This document shows, one piece after another, positions 29,631 through 44,095 of a stretch of 64,000 nt of DNA. The notes below the pieces were generated by a model. That model was not told the origin of the DNA. It did no database searches and saw only the letters and a list, made by a program, of their open reading frames with translations. Position numbers and translations under genes: made by a program. Within the stretch, counting starts at the first letter, position 1. Every line of letters begins with the position of its first letter. Location: NCBI GenBank assembly GCA_902546975.1, contig CACCLU010000003.1, positions 124,001 to 188,000 of the forward strand. The letters are read 5' to 3'. This DNA is from an uncultured Alphaproteobacteria bacterium (GTDB lineage Bacteria > Pseudomonadota > Alphaproteobacteria > HIMB59).

Positions 29631-31682
29631 ATGCCAAAAAAAAAAATTACAAAAAAAAAAATTAAAAAGAAAATTATAAACAAAAAAGCTTCAACAAAAA
29701 AAAATACTAAATCGTTAAATATTACCAAAAAATCATCTATTAAATCAAACCCTCTTGAAACAATCTTTAAAGAAAATGAAAGTCAACTTATTTCATTAAT
29801 TACTAAAGAATTTGATAAAGACCTAGCCTCAAAAGCAAAAACATATATTAAATCTTATTCAAAGATTGAAGACTCGATTATTTCCGTCAATGATTTCTTA
29901 AATTATATTGAAAATCTTGATGAAGTACTCTTTAAATTATTTAAGGCATATACCTCATCTTCGGACATAGACTCATCTGCGTCAAATGACGAATCAGAAG
30001 AGGAAGAAAAATCAACTGGTGTTAAAAGTGATGACCCAGTCAGAATGTATCTTAAAGAGATGGGCAATGTTGAATTGCTCTCTAGAGAAGGTGAGATAGC
30101 AATTGCAAAAAGAATCGAGTCTGGATTAGATAGGATGATGAATTCTATCCTCGAATGTCCGGCTTCAATCGATATCCTAAAAAAATGGATTGAACAAGTA
30201 AAACATAATGAAATTAATCTAAGAGAAATAGTTGATTTTGATGAATATTTTAATGAAGATAATGATCCTTATTCTAATTCTTCAAAAAGAAAAGAAATCC
30301 AAAAAATAATCAATGACAAAAAAAAAGCTCTCTTCAAAGAAAAGCAGCAACAGATGAAAGAGCAAGGAATAGAAATAGATAAAGATAAACTTCAAGAAAC
30401 TTCAAATGAAGAGGATATCGAAAATGAAAGTTTTTCTATTTCTATAATTGAAGAGTTTTACAAACCTGAGATTTTAAAAAAATTAGATAGAGTTCTTATT
30501 CTATCCGAAAATATAACTAAAATTAAAAAGAATAAAAATATTACTAAAATATCTGATGCAAAATCATTAAAAGAATTAAAAAAAAATCAGGATGAGATAC
30601 TTAATTATTTTAATGAAATAAAAATTAAACCCCACAAATTAGAAGAAATAATTACTCATCTGTATTCAATTAATAAAGAGATTCAGTCAAAAGAGGTATC
30701 TTTATTAACACTTGCCACTCAAAATAAAATCAGCAGAGATGTATTTTTGAAATATCACAATTTAAAAGATACCTATACCCTTTACCAAAAACATATGATC
30801 TCTTCAGATGAGTCGTTTAAAGTCCTATTTCAGAAAAATAGTGACAAACTGAAAGGTATTTACAAGGAGGTCCTTAATTTATCTAAAATTGCAAATCAAA
30901 ATACTATCGAGTTTAAAGAGAAAGTTAGAGAGATACAATCTGGCCAAAGAACTGCCAACCAAGCAAAAAAAGAAATGATCGAAGCTAATTTACGTTTGGT
31001 TATATCAATAGCAAAAAAATATACTAATAGAGGCCTTCAGTTTTTAGACCTTATCCAAGAGGGAAACATTGGATTAATGAAAGCAGTAGATAAATTTGAA
31101 TACAGGAGGGGTTATAAATTTTCAACTTACGCAACATGGTGGATCAGACAAGCAATTACTAGATCTATCGCTGATCAGGCAAGAACCATACGTATTCCAG
31201 TTCATATGATTGAAACAATTAATAAAATTGTGAGATCTAGTCGACAATTGATACTTGAGCTAGGAAGAGAACCTACCCCAGAGGAGCTATCTTTGAGATT
31301 GAAAATGCCCATTGAAAAAGTTCGAAAAGTTTTAAAAATTGCGAAAGAACCCGTAAGTTTAGAAACTCCTATAGGTGACGATGATGATAGTTTCCTAGGT
31401 GACTTTATTGAAGATAAAAATGCAGTGATACCTGAAGATGCAGTTATGCAATTAAACCTAAGAGAAACCACAACTAAAATTCTTTCAACATTGACTCCTA
31501 GAGAGGAGAGAGTTTTGAGGATGAGATTTGGCATAGGCATGTCGTCAGATCATACTCTAGAGGAAGTAGGCCAACAGTTTAGCGTAACCAGAGAAAGGAT
31601 TAGACAAATTGAGGCAAAAGCCCTGAGAAAATTAAAACATCCAATTAGATCTAAAAAACTTAAATCTTTTATGGACTCGTAA
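29631..31682 (+). CDS. rpoD: Primary RNA polymerase sigma factor RpoD (sigma-70)
   Basis: A 683-aa housekeeping sigma factor. It has a very Lys-rich N-terminus with long A runs ([13 protein letters not shown]), region 1.2 in [21 protein letters not shown], a non-conserved insert, region 2 in [20 protein letters not shown] and [20 protein letters not shown], region 3 in [11 protein letters not shown], and region 4 in [20 protein letters not shown]. It follows dnaG by 2 bp and precedes a CAU tRNA. It would recognise the main promoters of the organism. Confidence 0.97.
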   Translation: MPKKKITKKKIKKKIINKKASTKKNTKSLNITKKSSIKSNPLETIFKENESQLISLITKEFDKDLASKAKTYIKSYSKIEDSIISVNDFLNYIENLDEVLFKLFKAYTSSSDIDSSASNDESEEEEKSTGVKSDDPVRMYLKEMGNVELLSREGEIAIAKRIESGLDRMMNSILECPASIDILKKWIEQVKHNEINLREIVDFDEYFNEDNDPYSNSSKRKEIQKIINDKKKALFKEKQQQMKEQGIEIDKDKLQETSNEEDIENESFSISIIEEFYKPEILKKLDRVLILSENITKIKKNKNITKISDAKSLKELKKNQDEILNYFNEIKIKPHKLEEIITHLYSINKEIQSKEVSLLTLATQNKISRDVFLKYHNLKDTYTLYQKHMISSDESFKVLFQKNSDKLKGIYKEVLNLSKIANQNTIEFKEKVREIQSGQRTANQAKKEMIEANLRLVISIAKKYTNRGLQFLDLIQEGNIGLMKAVDKFEYRRGYKFSTYATWWIRQAITRSIADQARTIRIPVHMIETINKIVRSSRQLILELGREPTPEELSLRLKMPIEKVRKVLKIAKEPVSLETPIGDDDDSFLGDFIEDKNAVIPEDAVMQLNLRETTTKILSTLTPREERVLRMRFGIGMSSDHTLEEVGQQFSVTRERIRQIEAKALRKLKHPIRSKKLKSFMDS

Positions 31683-31747
31683 AGTTATCGATAATTTAAA
31701 TTCTTGTTTTTTTTTCATAAGATTATAATAGTAACAAATCTAATCAT

Positions 31748-31824
31748 GGGCCTGTAGTTCAGTTGGTTAGAACGCGGTGCTCATAACGCCGTTGTCGCAG
31801 GTTCGAGTCCTGCCGGGCCCACCA
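31748..31824 (+). tRNA. tRNA with CAU anticodon (elongator Met or Ile2)
   Basis: A 77-nt cloverleaf with encoded CCA. The acceptor GGGCCTG pairs with CGGGCCC (one G-T), the D arm is GTTC-AGTTGGTTA-GAAC, the anticodon stem is CGGTG/CGCCG, the loop is CTCATAA (anticodon CAT) and the T arm contains GGTTCGAGTCC. It is not an initiator tRNA by its paired first acceptor base. Whether it is elongator Met or the lysidine-modified Ile2 cannot be told from sequence alone. It lies 65 bp after rpoD. Confidence 0.92.
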
Positions 31825-31838
31825 TAAAAAAATAAATC

Positions 31839-32405
31839 TTATATCTTTTGTATTTCGATTATTAAAGCCTCTAAACTTCCTTTATTTTTCCTCAATATTT
31901 TATTGAATTCAGATTTTTTGGTTACAAAATAAGATGTATTCTCAACGATTACATCAATAATTTTAAAAGATGTGCCTGTATCTATTACTTTCCAATATAA
32001 ATTTGCTGAAGTTTTTTTATCTGAAATTACAGATTTAATAATATAAATGTTGTCTTTTACATCAACATCTTTGAGAACAATTGAACCAGAAGTACTCGAG
32101 TTAGCTAGTTTATAGATAGTTTTTATGAGATAATCTGTAAAAACATCTAAATATATTGAAAGTTCTTTTTCTGAGCTGTTATTAATTAATTTTTCTCCAA
32201 TAAGGCCATATGCAATTGATTTTACTGCAAAATTTTTACTGACAAAATATTTATACTTTTCATAATTATCACTCTCAGTCCCCTCATTATTATTAATTAT
32301 TTCTAAAAATTGGTTTGACTCTTTTTCAAACCACTCCGAAACTTCTGAGGCCTCAAGTGTTGAAAAAGAAAAAATAATACCAATTAGTATTAGTAAATTT
32401 TTCAT
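31839..32405 (-). CDS. mlaC: MlaC-like phospholipid-binding periplasmic protein
   Basis: A 188-aa exported protein (signal peptide MKNLLILIGIIFSFSTLEA) matching MlaC/Ttg2D. The middle FAVKSIAYGLIGEKL, LSIYLDVFTDYLIKTIYKL, and ANLYWKVIDTGTSFKIIDVIVENTSYFVT with a terminal FNKILRKNKGSLEALI follow the family pattern. MlaC shuttles phospholipid between the outer-membrane MlaA complex and the inner-membrane MlaFEDB transporter. mlaA lies 27 bp upstream in the same orientation; mlaFEDB genes are not in the window. Confidence 0.85.
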   Translation of the reverse strand: MKNLLILIGIIFSFSTLEASEVSEWFEKESNQFLEIINNNEGTESDNYEKYKYFVSKNFAVKSIAYGLIGEKLINNSSEKELSIYLDVFTDYLIKTIYKLANSSTSGSIVLKDVDVKDNIYIIKSVISDKKTSANLYWKVIDTGTSFKIIDVIVENTSYFVTKKSEFNKILRKNKGSLEALIIEIQKI

Positions 32406-32432
32406 ATAATAAATTAAATATGGTTTATCGAA

Positions 32433-33173
32433 CTATTCAATATAAATTTTTGGCACAGGGAGATTTTGTATATATTCTTCTTCGAGTTGAGCGTTTCTAT
32501 TTTGATAATAAATAGATTTTATCATTTCATACCTATCTGAAGAGGCATCTCTAACTTTATCAAGTTGTTCATCAATTTCGACTCTTTCATTTAAACCGTT
32601 GCCTATAGCTATATATTCTCGATTGGGAACATTATTTGATATTGGATCAACAAAATATTCAACTACATCTCCACTAAAATCTCTCAAATTACTTGGTCCT
32701 ATAATTGGTAATACTATATAAGGACCGCTTGATACACCTCCTTTGGCAAGTGTAATTCCAAAATCAGTTTCATTTTTTTCCATTCCTATTCTTGATGCTA
32801 GATCAAAAGTACCTAAACTAGTTAATGTATTAATTGTAAATCGTCCAACTGAATTAAAGGACTTATAAAATTCTCCTTGAAAAATAAAAGAGACTGTTCT
32901 TATTGGCTCTTTTAAATTGCTAAAAAAATTAGATACTCCCTTTTCAACTGGCTCTGGAGCGATAAATTTGTAAGTTTTTACTATCGGCCTTATGGCAATG
33001 TCGTCTATAAAAAAATTAAAATTTAAAACAGCCCTGTTTATGGGCTCTATCGGGTCATATATTTCGTCGTATGAAATTCCAGATACTAAAACTTCCTCAT
33101 TTGCATATGAGGGAGTTGTCTGAAAAAAACTAACAGATATTATTAAAAGAATTACTTTCAAATGTTTTATCAT
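32433..33173 (-). CDS. mlaA: MlaA (VacJ) outer-membrane lipid asymmetry protein
   Basis: A 246-aa protein of the MlaA/VacJ family, which removes misplaced phospholipid from the outer leaflet. Core motifs are YDPIEPINRAVLNFNFFIDD, NFFSNLKEPIRTV and the SGPYIVLPIIGPSNLRD block. The signal peptide (LLIISVSFFQTTPSYANEE) has no cysteine after it, so unlike the E. coli protein it is not a lipoprotein by sequence. It starts 37 bp from the divergent helicase gene and probably forms an operon with mlaC. Confidence 0.9.
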   Translation of the reverse strand: MIKHLKVILLIISVSFFQTTPSYANEEVLVSGISYDEIYDPIEPINRAVLNFNFFIDDIAIRPIVKTYKFIAPEPVEKGVSNFFSNLKEPIRTVSFIFQGEFYKSFNSVGRFTINTLTSLGTFDLASRIGMEKNETDFGITLAKGGVSSGPYIVLPIIGPSNLRDFSGDVVEYFVDPISNNVPNREYIAIGNGLNERVEIDEQLDKVRDASSDRYEMIKSIYYQNRNAQLEEEYIQNLPVPKIYIE

Positions 33174-33210
33174 AAATTAAAATCTAAATTCATTATATTA
33201 CATTCAATTT

Positions 33211-35225
33211 ATGGATCTTAGTAAATTAAATAAAGAACAAAAAACTGCTGTTGAGCACAGAAAAGGACCGCTTTTGGTACTTTCAGGTGCTGGAACTGGG
33301 AAAACTAGAGTTTTAACATCTAGATTCGTTTATATTGTAAAAAATTTAAATGTTAACTTTAATAAAATTATAGCTGTAACCTTTACAAATAAAGCTGCTA
33401 ACGAAATTAAGGAAAGAGTTAAATCAGAACTTCAAAGTAGTATTGATACCCCTTGGATAGGTACTTTTCACTCAATATTTGCAAAATTTCTCAGAAAGCA
33501 TTCTAATTTAGTAAAATTAAAATCTAATTTTACGATATTAGACATAGAGGATCAAAAAAAACTTTTAAAACAAGTTTTAGATTACTGTAAGATAGAAAAA
33601 GATATAAATGAAGGAATATATCATAATGAAATTCAAAACTTAAAAGATAATAAAATCCTTTTTAATGAAAATAAAAAAATTTCTAAATTTTCATCTATAG
33701 AGAGATTAGATGATGTTTACTCTTTTTATCAGCAAAGATTAATTGAAATAAACGCAGTAGATTTTGGAGATATTCTTCTACATAGCTATACCATATTATT
33801 TAATAACGAAGATATAAGAAATTCTTATCAAAAATTCATCGAACACATATTAATTGATGAATTTCAAGACACAAACTTAATCCAGTATGATCTAATTAAA
33901 TTAATTTTAAATTCTAATAAAAATCTATTTTGTGTTGGAGATGATGATCAGTCAATTTATGCATGGCGGGGTGCAAATATAGAAAACATCATAAATTTTC
34001 CAAAAGAGTTTAATTCTCCTGTAGTTCGCTTAACAAAAAATTACCGTTCAAATAGCTCTATTTTAGAGGCAGCAGCTTGTATTATTTCTAATAACAAGAA
34101 TAGATTAGGTAAAGATTTAGTAAGTTTTAACAAAAACATTCCTGATCAAAAAATAAATTTAAATTCATTTTACTCTCAAGAAGAGGAGTCATTATGGATA
34201 TCTGACAATATATCTAAGAAGTTTCAGGATAATAATAGTATTGGGGTTCTAGTGAGACTAACTGCCCAAATGAGAAGTATTGAGGATAAATTTATAAAAT
34301 ATGCTTTGCCTTACGAAATTATTGGAGGTCAAAGATTTTTTGATAGAAAAGAAATAAAAGATATTCTTGCTTACTTAAAACTCGCAAATAGTTTCAAAGA
34401 CGATTTATCATTTGAAAGAGTAATTAATTTACCTAAACGAGGAGTAGGAGATCAATCAGTAAAATTAATAATTGATAATGCAAGAGAGAAAAAACTTTCA
34501 TTCTTTGAGTCTTTAGAACTGTTATATAACGATAATAATTTACCAGGATCCCTTATGTTAAAAACTAAACCATTTATTGACATCATTAAAAAAACATCTG
34601 ATCTCATTAATAAAACAACTCTTGAAGATATAGGTATTTTTATAATTGAGGAGTCAGGGTATTTAAAAATGTTAGAAAATGAAAAAAATAAATTAAAACA
34701 GGTAGAAAATGAGTCAAGGATTGATAATTTAAAAGAGTTTGTTAACGCTCTTTCAGAGTTTGAGAATTTGGATGATTTCTTAGAACATGTGGGTTTGGTT
34801 AACGAAAATCAAAAAAAAACACACTCTAATTCTGTAAAACTAATGACATTGCATGCTGCTAAAGGGTTAGAATTTGACCATGTCTATTTACCAGGTTGGG
34901 AAGAGGGCATCTTTCCAAGTTCTCGTGCTTTAGAGCAAAATTCATCAAAATCATTAGAAGAAGAGAGGAGACTTGCTTACGTTGGAATTACTAGGGCTAA
35001 GTTTGATTTAAATTTAAGTTATGCAACCTCTAGATACACATATGGAATGAATAACTATTCATTACCATCAAGATTTTTAAATGAAATTTCAAATGTTGAA
35101 AAAAATTCATCAAATACTATCGAAGATCACTCTGAGTTTAATCTCACAAAAAAGATCACTTCCGATAATATACAATTAAGTCCTGGAAAAAAAAGAATGT
35201 TAGAATATTTAAAAAAAAATACTAA

Positions 35226-35229
<4 letters not shown>
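33211..35229 (+). CDS. uvrD: UvrD/PcrA-family superfamily 1 DNA helicase
   Basis: A 672-aa ATP-dependent 3'-5' DNA helicase for excision and mismatch repair. Motif Q/I: LNKEQKTAVEH and LSGAGTGKTRVLTSR; motif Ia VTFTNKAANEIKERV; motif II LIDEFQDTN; motif III GDDDQSIYAWRGA; motif IV TKNYRSNSSIL; motif V VKLMTLHAAKGLEFDHVYLPG; motif VI EERRLAYVGITRAK. All helicase motifs are present. The C-terminal tail is shorter than in E. coli UvrD (720 aa). Its stop overlaps the following peptidase start (ATGA). Confidence 0.94.
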
Positions 35230-40572
<5,343 letters not shown>

Positions 40573-40577
40573 TTATA

Positions 40578-41450
40578 TTATTCTATAGATTGTATTATTG
40601 AATTATTAGAATTATTTTCTTCATCTGGTATTAATATTTTAATTGGATTAAATTTTTCATACCATTTATCATCATCGCTTACATCATTTATGCCGTTTAT
40701 AAGATTATATGATTTTTTATACCATTCACTTTTAGGAAAGTTATAGGCCAAAATTGAAGCATAATTTTTTGCTAATTCATATTCATTCAAAGAGTAATGT
40801 ATTTTAGTAATTAAAAATAAAGTTTCCTCTATCGAAAGACTTGAATTATGATTAATAAATATATCCTTTAAATATATTAACGACCCATTGTAATTTCCTT
40901 TATCAAAATAAAACTTTGCAATATTAAGTTTTTCCAAAGCTAAATTATTATTTATAAGTTTAATCTTTGATAGAATATCTATTTCGTATCTACTATTAGG
41001 ATATGCATTCAATATAAAATTAAATTTATCTAAAGCTAAATTGGTATTTTTTTGACTATATTCTGATTTTTTTATTAAAACATAATATGTCATTGCTTCC
41101 AAATAATAAGCATAAATTATATCTTCACTTCCTGGATAATAGTCTTTATACATTTCAGCAAGAGCTCTAGTTTTTTCATAATCTTTATTAAGAAAGTTAA
41201 TATAAGCTTTTACTAGAATACTTTTTTTTGCATAAGGACTACTTGGATAAAAAAACTCAATTTTATCTAATTCAATTAAAGCTAATTCATATTCATTAGA
41301 GGTAATAAAACTATTTGCTTTATCAAAAATTTGGTAGTCATCTAATTTGTTATTATTATAAAATCTTTGATCATTTTTTAATTCATCTTTATCATTAGAA
41401 GAACAAGAAATTATAAAAAATGATAATAGGATAAGAATCGAATTTTTCAC
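40578..41450 (-). CDS. bamD: Outer membrane assembly lipoprotein BamD
   Basis: A 290-aa lipoprotein of the BAM complex. It starts at a GTG (41450-41448). The signal peptide ends in a lipobox, LSFFIISCSSNDK, with the cysteine at about residue 16. Tetratricopeptide-like helices follow: ANSFITSNEYELALIELDKI, FFYPSSPYAKKSILVKAY, YAYYLEAMTYY, and NAYPNSRYEIDILSKI, as in BamD/ComL. Its start lies only 2 bp from the start of the divergent amidase gene. Confidence 0.92.
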   Translation of the reverse strand: MKNSILILLSFFIISCSSNDKDELKNDQRFYNNNKLDDYQIFDKANSFITSNEYELALIELDKIEFFYPSSPYAKKSILVKAYINFLNKDYEKTRALAEMYKDYYPGSEDIIYAYYLEAMTYYVLIKKSEYSQKNTNLALDKFNFILNAYPNSRYEIDILSKIKLINNNLALEKLNIAKFYFDKGNYNGSLIYLKDIFINHNSSLSIEETLFLITKIHYSLNEYELAKNYASILAYNFPKSEWYKKSYNLINGINDVSDDDKWYEKFNPIKILIPDEENNSNNSIIQSIE

Positions 41451-41452
41451 AG

Positions 41453-42094
41453 ATGAATTATAGCCTTAGAAAAAAAAATAAAATAGTCAAATATATAGTC
41501 ATCCATTACACAGGAATGAAAAATCTAAAATTAGCTTATAAAAAATTATCAGATAAGAATTCAAATGTAAGTGCTCACTATTTAATATCCCGAAATGGAA
41601 TTATTTTTAATTTATTATGTCCTAAATATAAAGCTTGGCACGCTGGAAAATCTAAATGGAGAAACGATACAAATATCAATGAATATTCAATTGGTATTGA
41701 ACTTGAAAATAAAGGACATGATTTTGGTTACTCAAATTTTTCAAAAAAACAATACAAGTTATTAAGAAATTTAATTTTTTTTTTGAAATCAAATTTCAAT
41801 ATTTTAGATAAAAATATTATCTTTCACTCAGATATATCTCCAAATAGAAAAACTGATCCTGGAGAGAAGTTTTTTATAAATAAAATTGGAATTCAGAGAT
41901 TTAAAAAAAAAAGAATAAGAGATAATTATAGTATAGATGAAATGTTAATTTTATATGGCTTTCATATTTCATACATTAGAAAATATAAAAAATTTTGTAT
42001 AGAAGCCGTTAAAAGATCGTTAAATTATGAAAAAATTAATTCATCTCAATCAAAAAAATTTTATAAGGATTTTAGTAATTTATTATTTAAATAA
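41453..42094 (+). CDS. N-acetylmuramoyl-L-alanine amidase (AmpD/amidase_2 family)
   Basis: A 213-aa amidase_2 domain protein without a signal peptide, so probably a cytosolic anhydromuropeptide recycling enzyme of the AmpD type. Zinc ligands are in VIHYTGM (first His), HSDISPNRKTDPGEKF (second His and the catalytic Lys/Asp region) with SAHYLISRNGIIF and AWHAGKSKW. The C-terminal 70 residues stand where a peptidoglycan-binding domain is usual but are diverged (IDEMLILYGFHISY). It is divergent from bamD by 2 bp and precedes rnpB. Confidence 0.88.
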   Translation: MNYSLRKKNKIVKYIVIHYTGMKNLKLAYKKLSDKNSNVSAHYLISRNGIIFNLLCPKYKAWHAGKSKWRNDTNINEYSIGIELENKGHDFGYSNFSKKQYKLLRNLIFFLKSNFNILDKNIIFHSDISPNRKTDPGEKFFINKIGIQRFKKKRIRDNYSIDEMLILYGFHISYIRKYKKFCIEAVKRSLNYEKINSSQSKKFYKDFSNLLFK

Positions 42095-42100
42095 ATTATG

Positions 42101-42106
42101 TATATT
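42101..42106 (+). promoter_or_regulatory. Candidate -10 element of rnpB
   Basis: TATATT lies seven bases before the likely first base of RNase P RNA at 42113. This fits a sigma-70 -10 box. I see no good TTGACA-like -35 box at 17 bp spacing, so the call is moderate. Confidence 0.4.
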
Positions 42107-42112
42107 ACACAC

Positions 42113-42437
42113 GGGTAGCGTGCAGTCGCTTTGTTTTACAAAGAGGAAAGTCTGAGCTCGTGTAGAAAGTGATAACGGATAACATCCGTCGAGGGTAACC
42201 TTAGGGAAAGTGCAGCAGAAACAAACCGCCGCAAGGTAAGGGTGAAAAGGTGAGGTAAGAGCTTACCGGATATGTAAATAGTATCGCAATATGCAAACCC
42301 TATCACGAGTAAGATCTAATAGAGGTTAAAACTTTTTCTACAGTTGACCTGGGTTGATCGCTAGATTTAATTAGTAATAGTTAAACTAGATAAATGACTG
42401 CAGTTTTTTAAACACAGAACTCAGCTTATAGCTACCC
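42113..42437 (+). ncRNA. rnpB: RNase P RNA (bacterial type A)
   Basis: About 325 nt between the amidase gene and mraZ, the only long non-coding stretch here. It trims the 5' leaders of tRNAs. P1 forms from GGGTAGC at the 5' end and GCTACCC at the 3' end. Conserved regions include AGAGGAAAGTC (42142-42152), GTGCAGCAGAAACAAACCGCC, GTAAGGGTGAAAAGGTGAGG and ACAGAACTCAGCTTATAG near the 3' end. Ends are set by the P1 pairing and may be off by a few bases. The following 49 bp hold the mraZ operator. Confidence 0.95.
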
Positions 42438-42460
42438 TATACTATTGCCTATTTAATAAA

Positions 42461-42490
42461 AATCCCATATAATCCCATAAAATACCATGC
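42461..42490 (+). promoter_or_regulatory. MraZ operator: three 10-bp phased repeats
   Basis: Three consecutive direct repeats of exactly 10 bp: AATCCCATAT, AATCCCATAA, AATACCATGC. On the other strand they read TGGGA at 10-bp spacing, with the third degenerate (TGGTA). This is the known MraZ box layout (TGGGN-N5 repeats) for autoregulation of the dcw cluster. The third repeat contains the first possible mraZ ATG. Confidence 0.75.
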
Positions 42491-42903
42491 TTATGTTTTT
42501 ATCTTCTTTTTATGGAATTATTGACTCTAAAAATAGAGTTGCTATCCCATCTTCATTTAGATCAACAATAAAAAACTCAAAAGAAAAAACATTTATATTT
42601 AAAAGTTTAAAGTACGAATGTCTTGAAGTGCACTTATCCTCTAAGATTAATTCTTTAATTAAAAGTTTTGATGAAAAGGATTTTTTTTCAAAAAAAAATG
42701 ATCATTTTAAAACTGCAATACTCTCTGACTTGGAAGAAATAACCATAGATAAGGAGGGAAGATTTATAGTAAAAGAAAAACTTCAAAAATTTTCAAAAAT
42801 ATCAAAAGAAATAATATTTATAGGAAAAGGCAATCATTTTGAAATTTGGGAAAAAAAATTAGGAGATACTCACAAGAAAATATCAAGAGCAAAATTTAAA
42901 TGA
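42487..42903 (+). CDS. mraZ: Transcriptional regulator MraZ
   Basis: A 138-aa (or 136-aa) regulator and first gene of the dcw cluster. Two AbrB-like swapped-hairpin domains are visible, each with its conserved core: DSKNRVAIPSSF at about residues 13-24 and DKEGRFIVKEKL near 87. The family starts MFLSxxx, so the second ATG (42493, MFLSSFYG) is the more likely start; the first ATG (42487) lies in the operator. It ends with an ATGA overlap onto rsmH. It probably represses its own operon through the repeats just upstream. Confidence 0.93.
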   Translation: MLMFLSSFYGIIDSKNRVAIPSSFRSTIKNSKEKTFIFKSLKYECLEVHLSSKINSLIKSFDEKDFFSKKNDHFKTAILSDLEEITIDKEGRFIVKEKLQKFSKISKEIIFIGKGNHFEIWEKKLGDTHKKISRAKFK

Positions 42904-43802
42904 TAAATAACCAACATATACCTATAATGGAAAATGAAATTTTATCATTTATTGATGGTAAGAGAAATTTATCAATTTTAGATTGCACATTTGGTGGTGG
43001 AGGACATTCAAAAAGATTTTTAGAAAATGGGCACTTCGTTACTGCTATTGATAAAGATGATAGCTCTTTAATTATTGCTAATGAATTAAAAAAAAATTAT
43101 TCAAATATAATTTTTTATAAATCAAATTTCAAAAATCTGGACTCATTAGACCTAACTATTAAAAAGTTTAACTTTATATTATTAGATTTAGGTTACTCAT
43201 CAAATCAATTAGAAGATAGTAAAATTGGTTTATCATTTAAAATAGACTCTAATTTAAATATGAATTATCTTGGCGGTGATTTAAATGCACATAGAATAAT
43301 CAATTATTACGATAAAGAAGAACTTCAAAGAATTTTTAATGTATATGGTGAAATAAATCAGGCTGAAAAATTAGCTAACTTTATTGTAAATCAAAGATCT
43401 CAAAAACAGATAAATACAAACTTTGAATTTGTAGAGTTACTTAGAAAAAGTGGAGTTAACTTTAGATCAAAAAAAATTCATTTTGCAACACAGGCTTTTC
43501 AAGCCTTAAGGATAGAGTCAAATAGTGAGTTAGAAAATTTAATGACTTTTTTGAGAAAAGTTCATGACTATTTAGAAATAAATGCATATTTAGCAATTAT
43601 TTCATTCCACAGCTTAGAGGATAGAATAGTCAAGAACTACTTCAGAGACAATAAAATTAAAAAAAATAAAAATTTTCAAAATAATAAAAATTGGGGATAT
43701 GAGATCCTCACTAAAAAACCTTTAATAGCAACAAAACTTGAACTTTTAAAAAATAGTAGGGCGAGATCTGCAAAATTGAGAGTAGGGAGATTCATAAATT
43801 GA
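42900..43802 (+). CDS. rsmH: 16S rRNA (cytosine1402-N4)-methyltransferase RsmH
   Basis: A 300-aa SAM methyltransferase (MraW). Diagnostic are HIPIMENEILSFI, LDCTFGGGGHSKRFLENG (SAM site, about residues 26-43), LLDLGYSSNQLEDSKIGLSF and the AIISFHSLEDRIVKNYF motif, ending NSRARSAKLRVGRF. Starts at ATG overlapping the mraZ stop and ends with a TTGA overlap onto ftsL. The gene is slightly shorter than the E. coli protein (313 aa). Confidence 0.96.
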   Translation: MINNQHIPIMENEILSFIDGKRNLSILDCTFGGGGHSKRFLENGHFVTAIDKDDSSLIIANELKKNYSNIIFYKSNFKNLDSLDLTIKKFNFILLDLGYSSNQLEDSKIGLSFKIDSNLNMNYLGGDLNAHRIINYYDKEELQRIFNVYGEINQAEKLANFIVNQRSQKQINTNFEFVELLRKSGVNFRSKKIHFATQAFQALRIESNSELENLMTFLRKVHDYLEINAYLAIISFHSLEDRIVKNYFRDNKIKKNKNFQNNKNWGYEILTKKPLIATKLELLKNSRARSAKLRVGRFIN

Positions 43803-44095
43803 TTAATCATATTTCAAAATTTTTTTTATTATTTATATTTATTATTTTATTTTTAAGTTTCAAAAACCAAATCAAGATACTTGAAAACAAACTTTCAAAT
43901 TTAAAAACTAATTATTTTAAAGATCATCAAACTTATATTGATAAAGAAATACTTCTATCAAAGCAAATAAATCAATTACAAATTAACAAATTAAATAATT
44001 ATGATTTTGTTAAAAATAAAAAAATTATTAAATTTGATAGAAATGAGTTTGATGGCTTTACAATAATAAAGGTCAATTATGTTCAATCTGAGTAA
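43799..44095 (+). CDS. ftsL: Cell division protein FtsL
   Basis: A 98-aa small bitopic protein in the normal ftsL place between rsmH and ftsI. It starts at TTG within the TTGA that ends rsmH. One membrane segment (about residues 7-21, KFFLLFIFIILFLSF) is followed by a coiled coil (NQIKILENKLSNLKTNY), as in FtsL, which links FtsB/FtsQ in the divisome. The sequence itself is poorly conserved; the call relies on position, size and topology. It overlaps ftsI by 17 bp. Confidence 0.8.
   Translation: MINHISKFFLLFIFIILFLSFKNQIKILENKLSNLKTNYFKDHQTYIDKEILLSKQINQLQINKLNNYDFVKNKKIIKFDRNEFDGFTIIKVNYVQSE

Noticed and set aside
29631-29700. Long A-run at the rpoD start as a frameshift or slippage site
   Set aside because: The frame is continuous, and Lys-rich N-termini are common in AT-rich sigma factors; nothing indicates programmed slippage.
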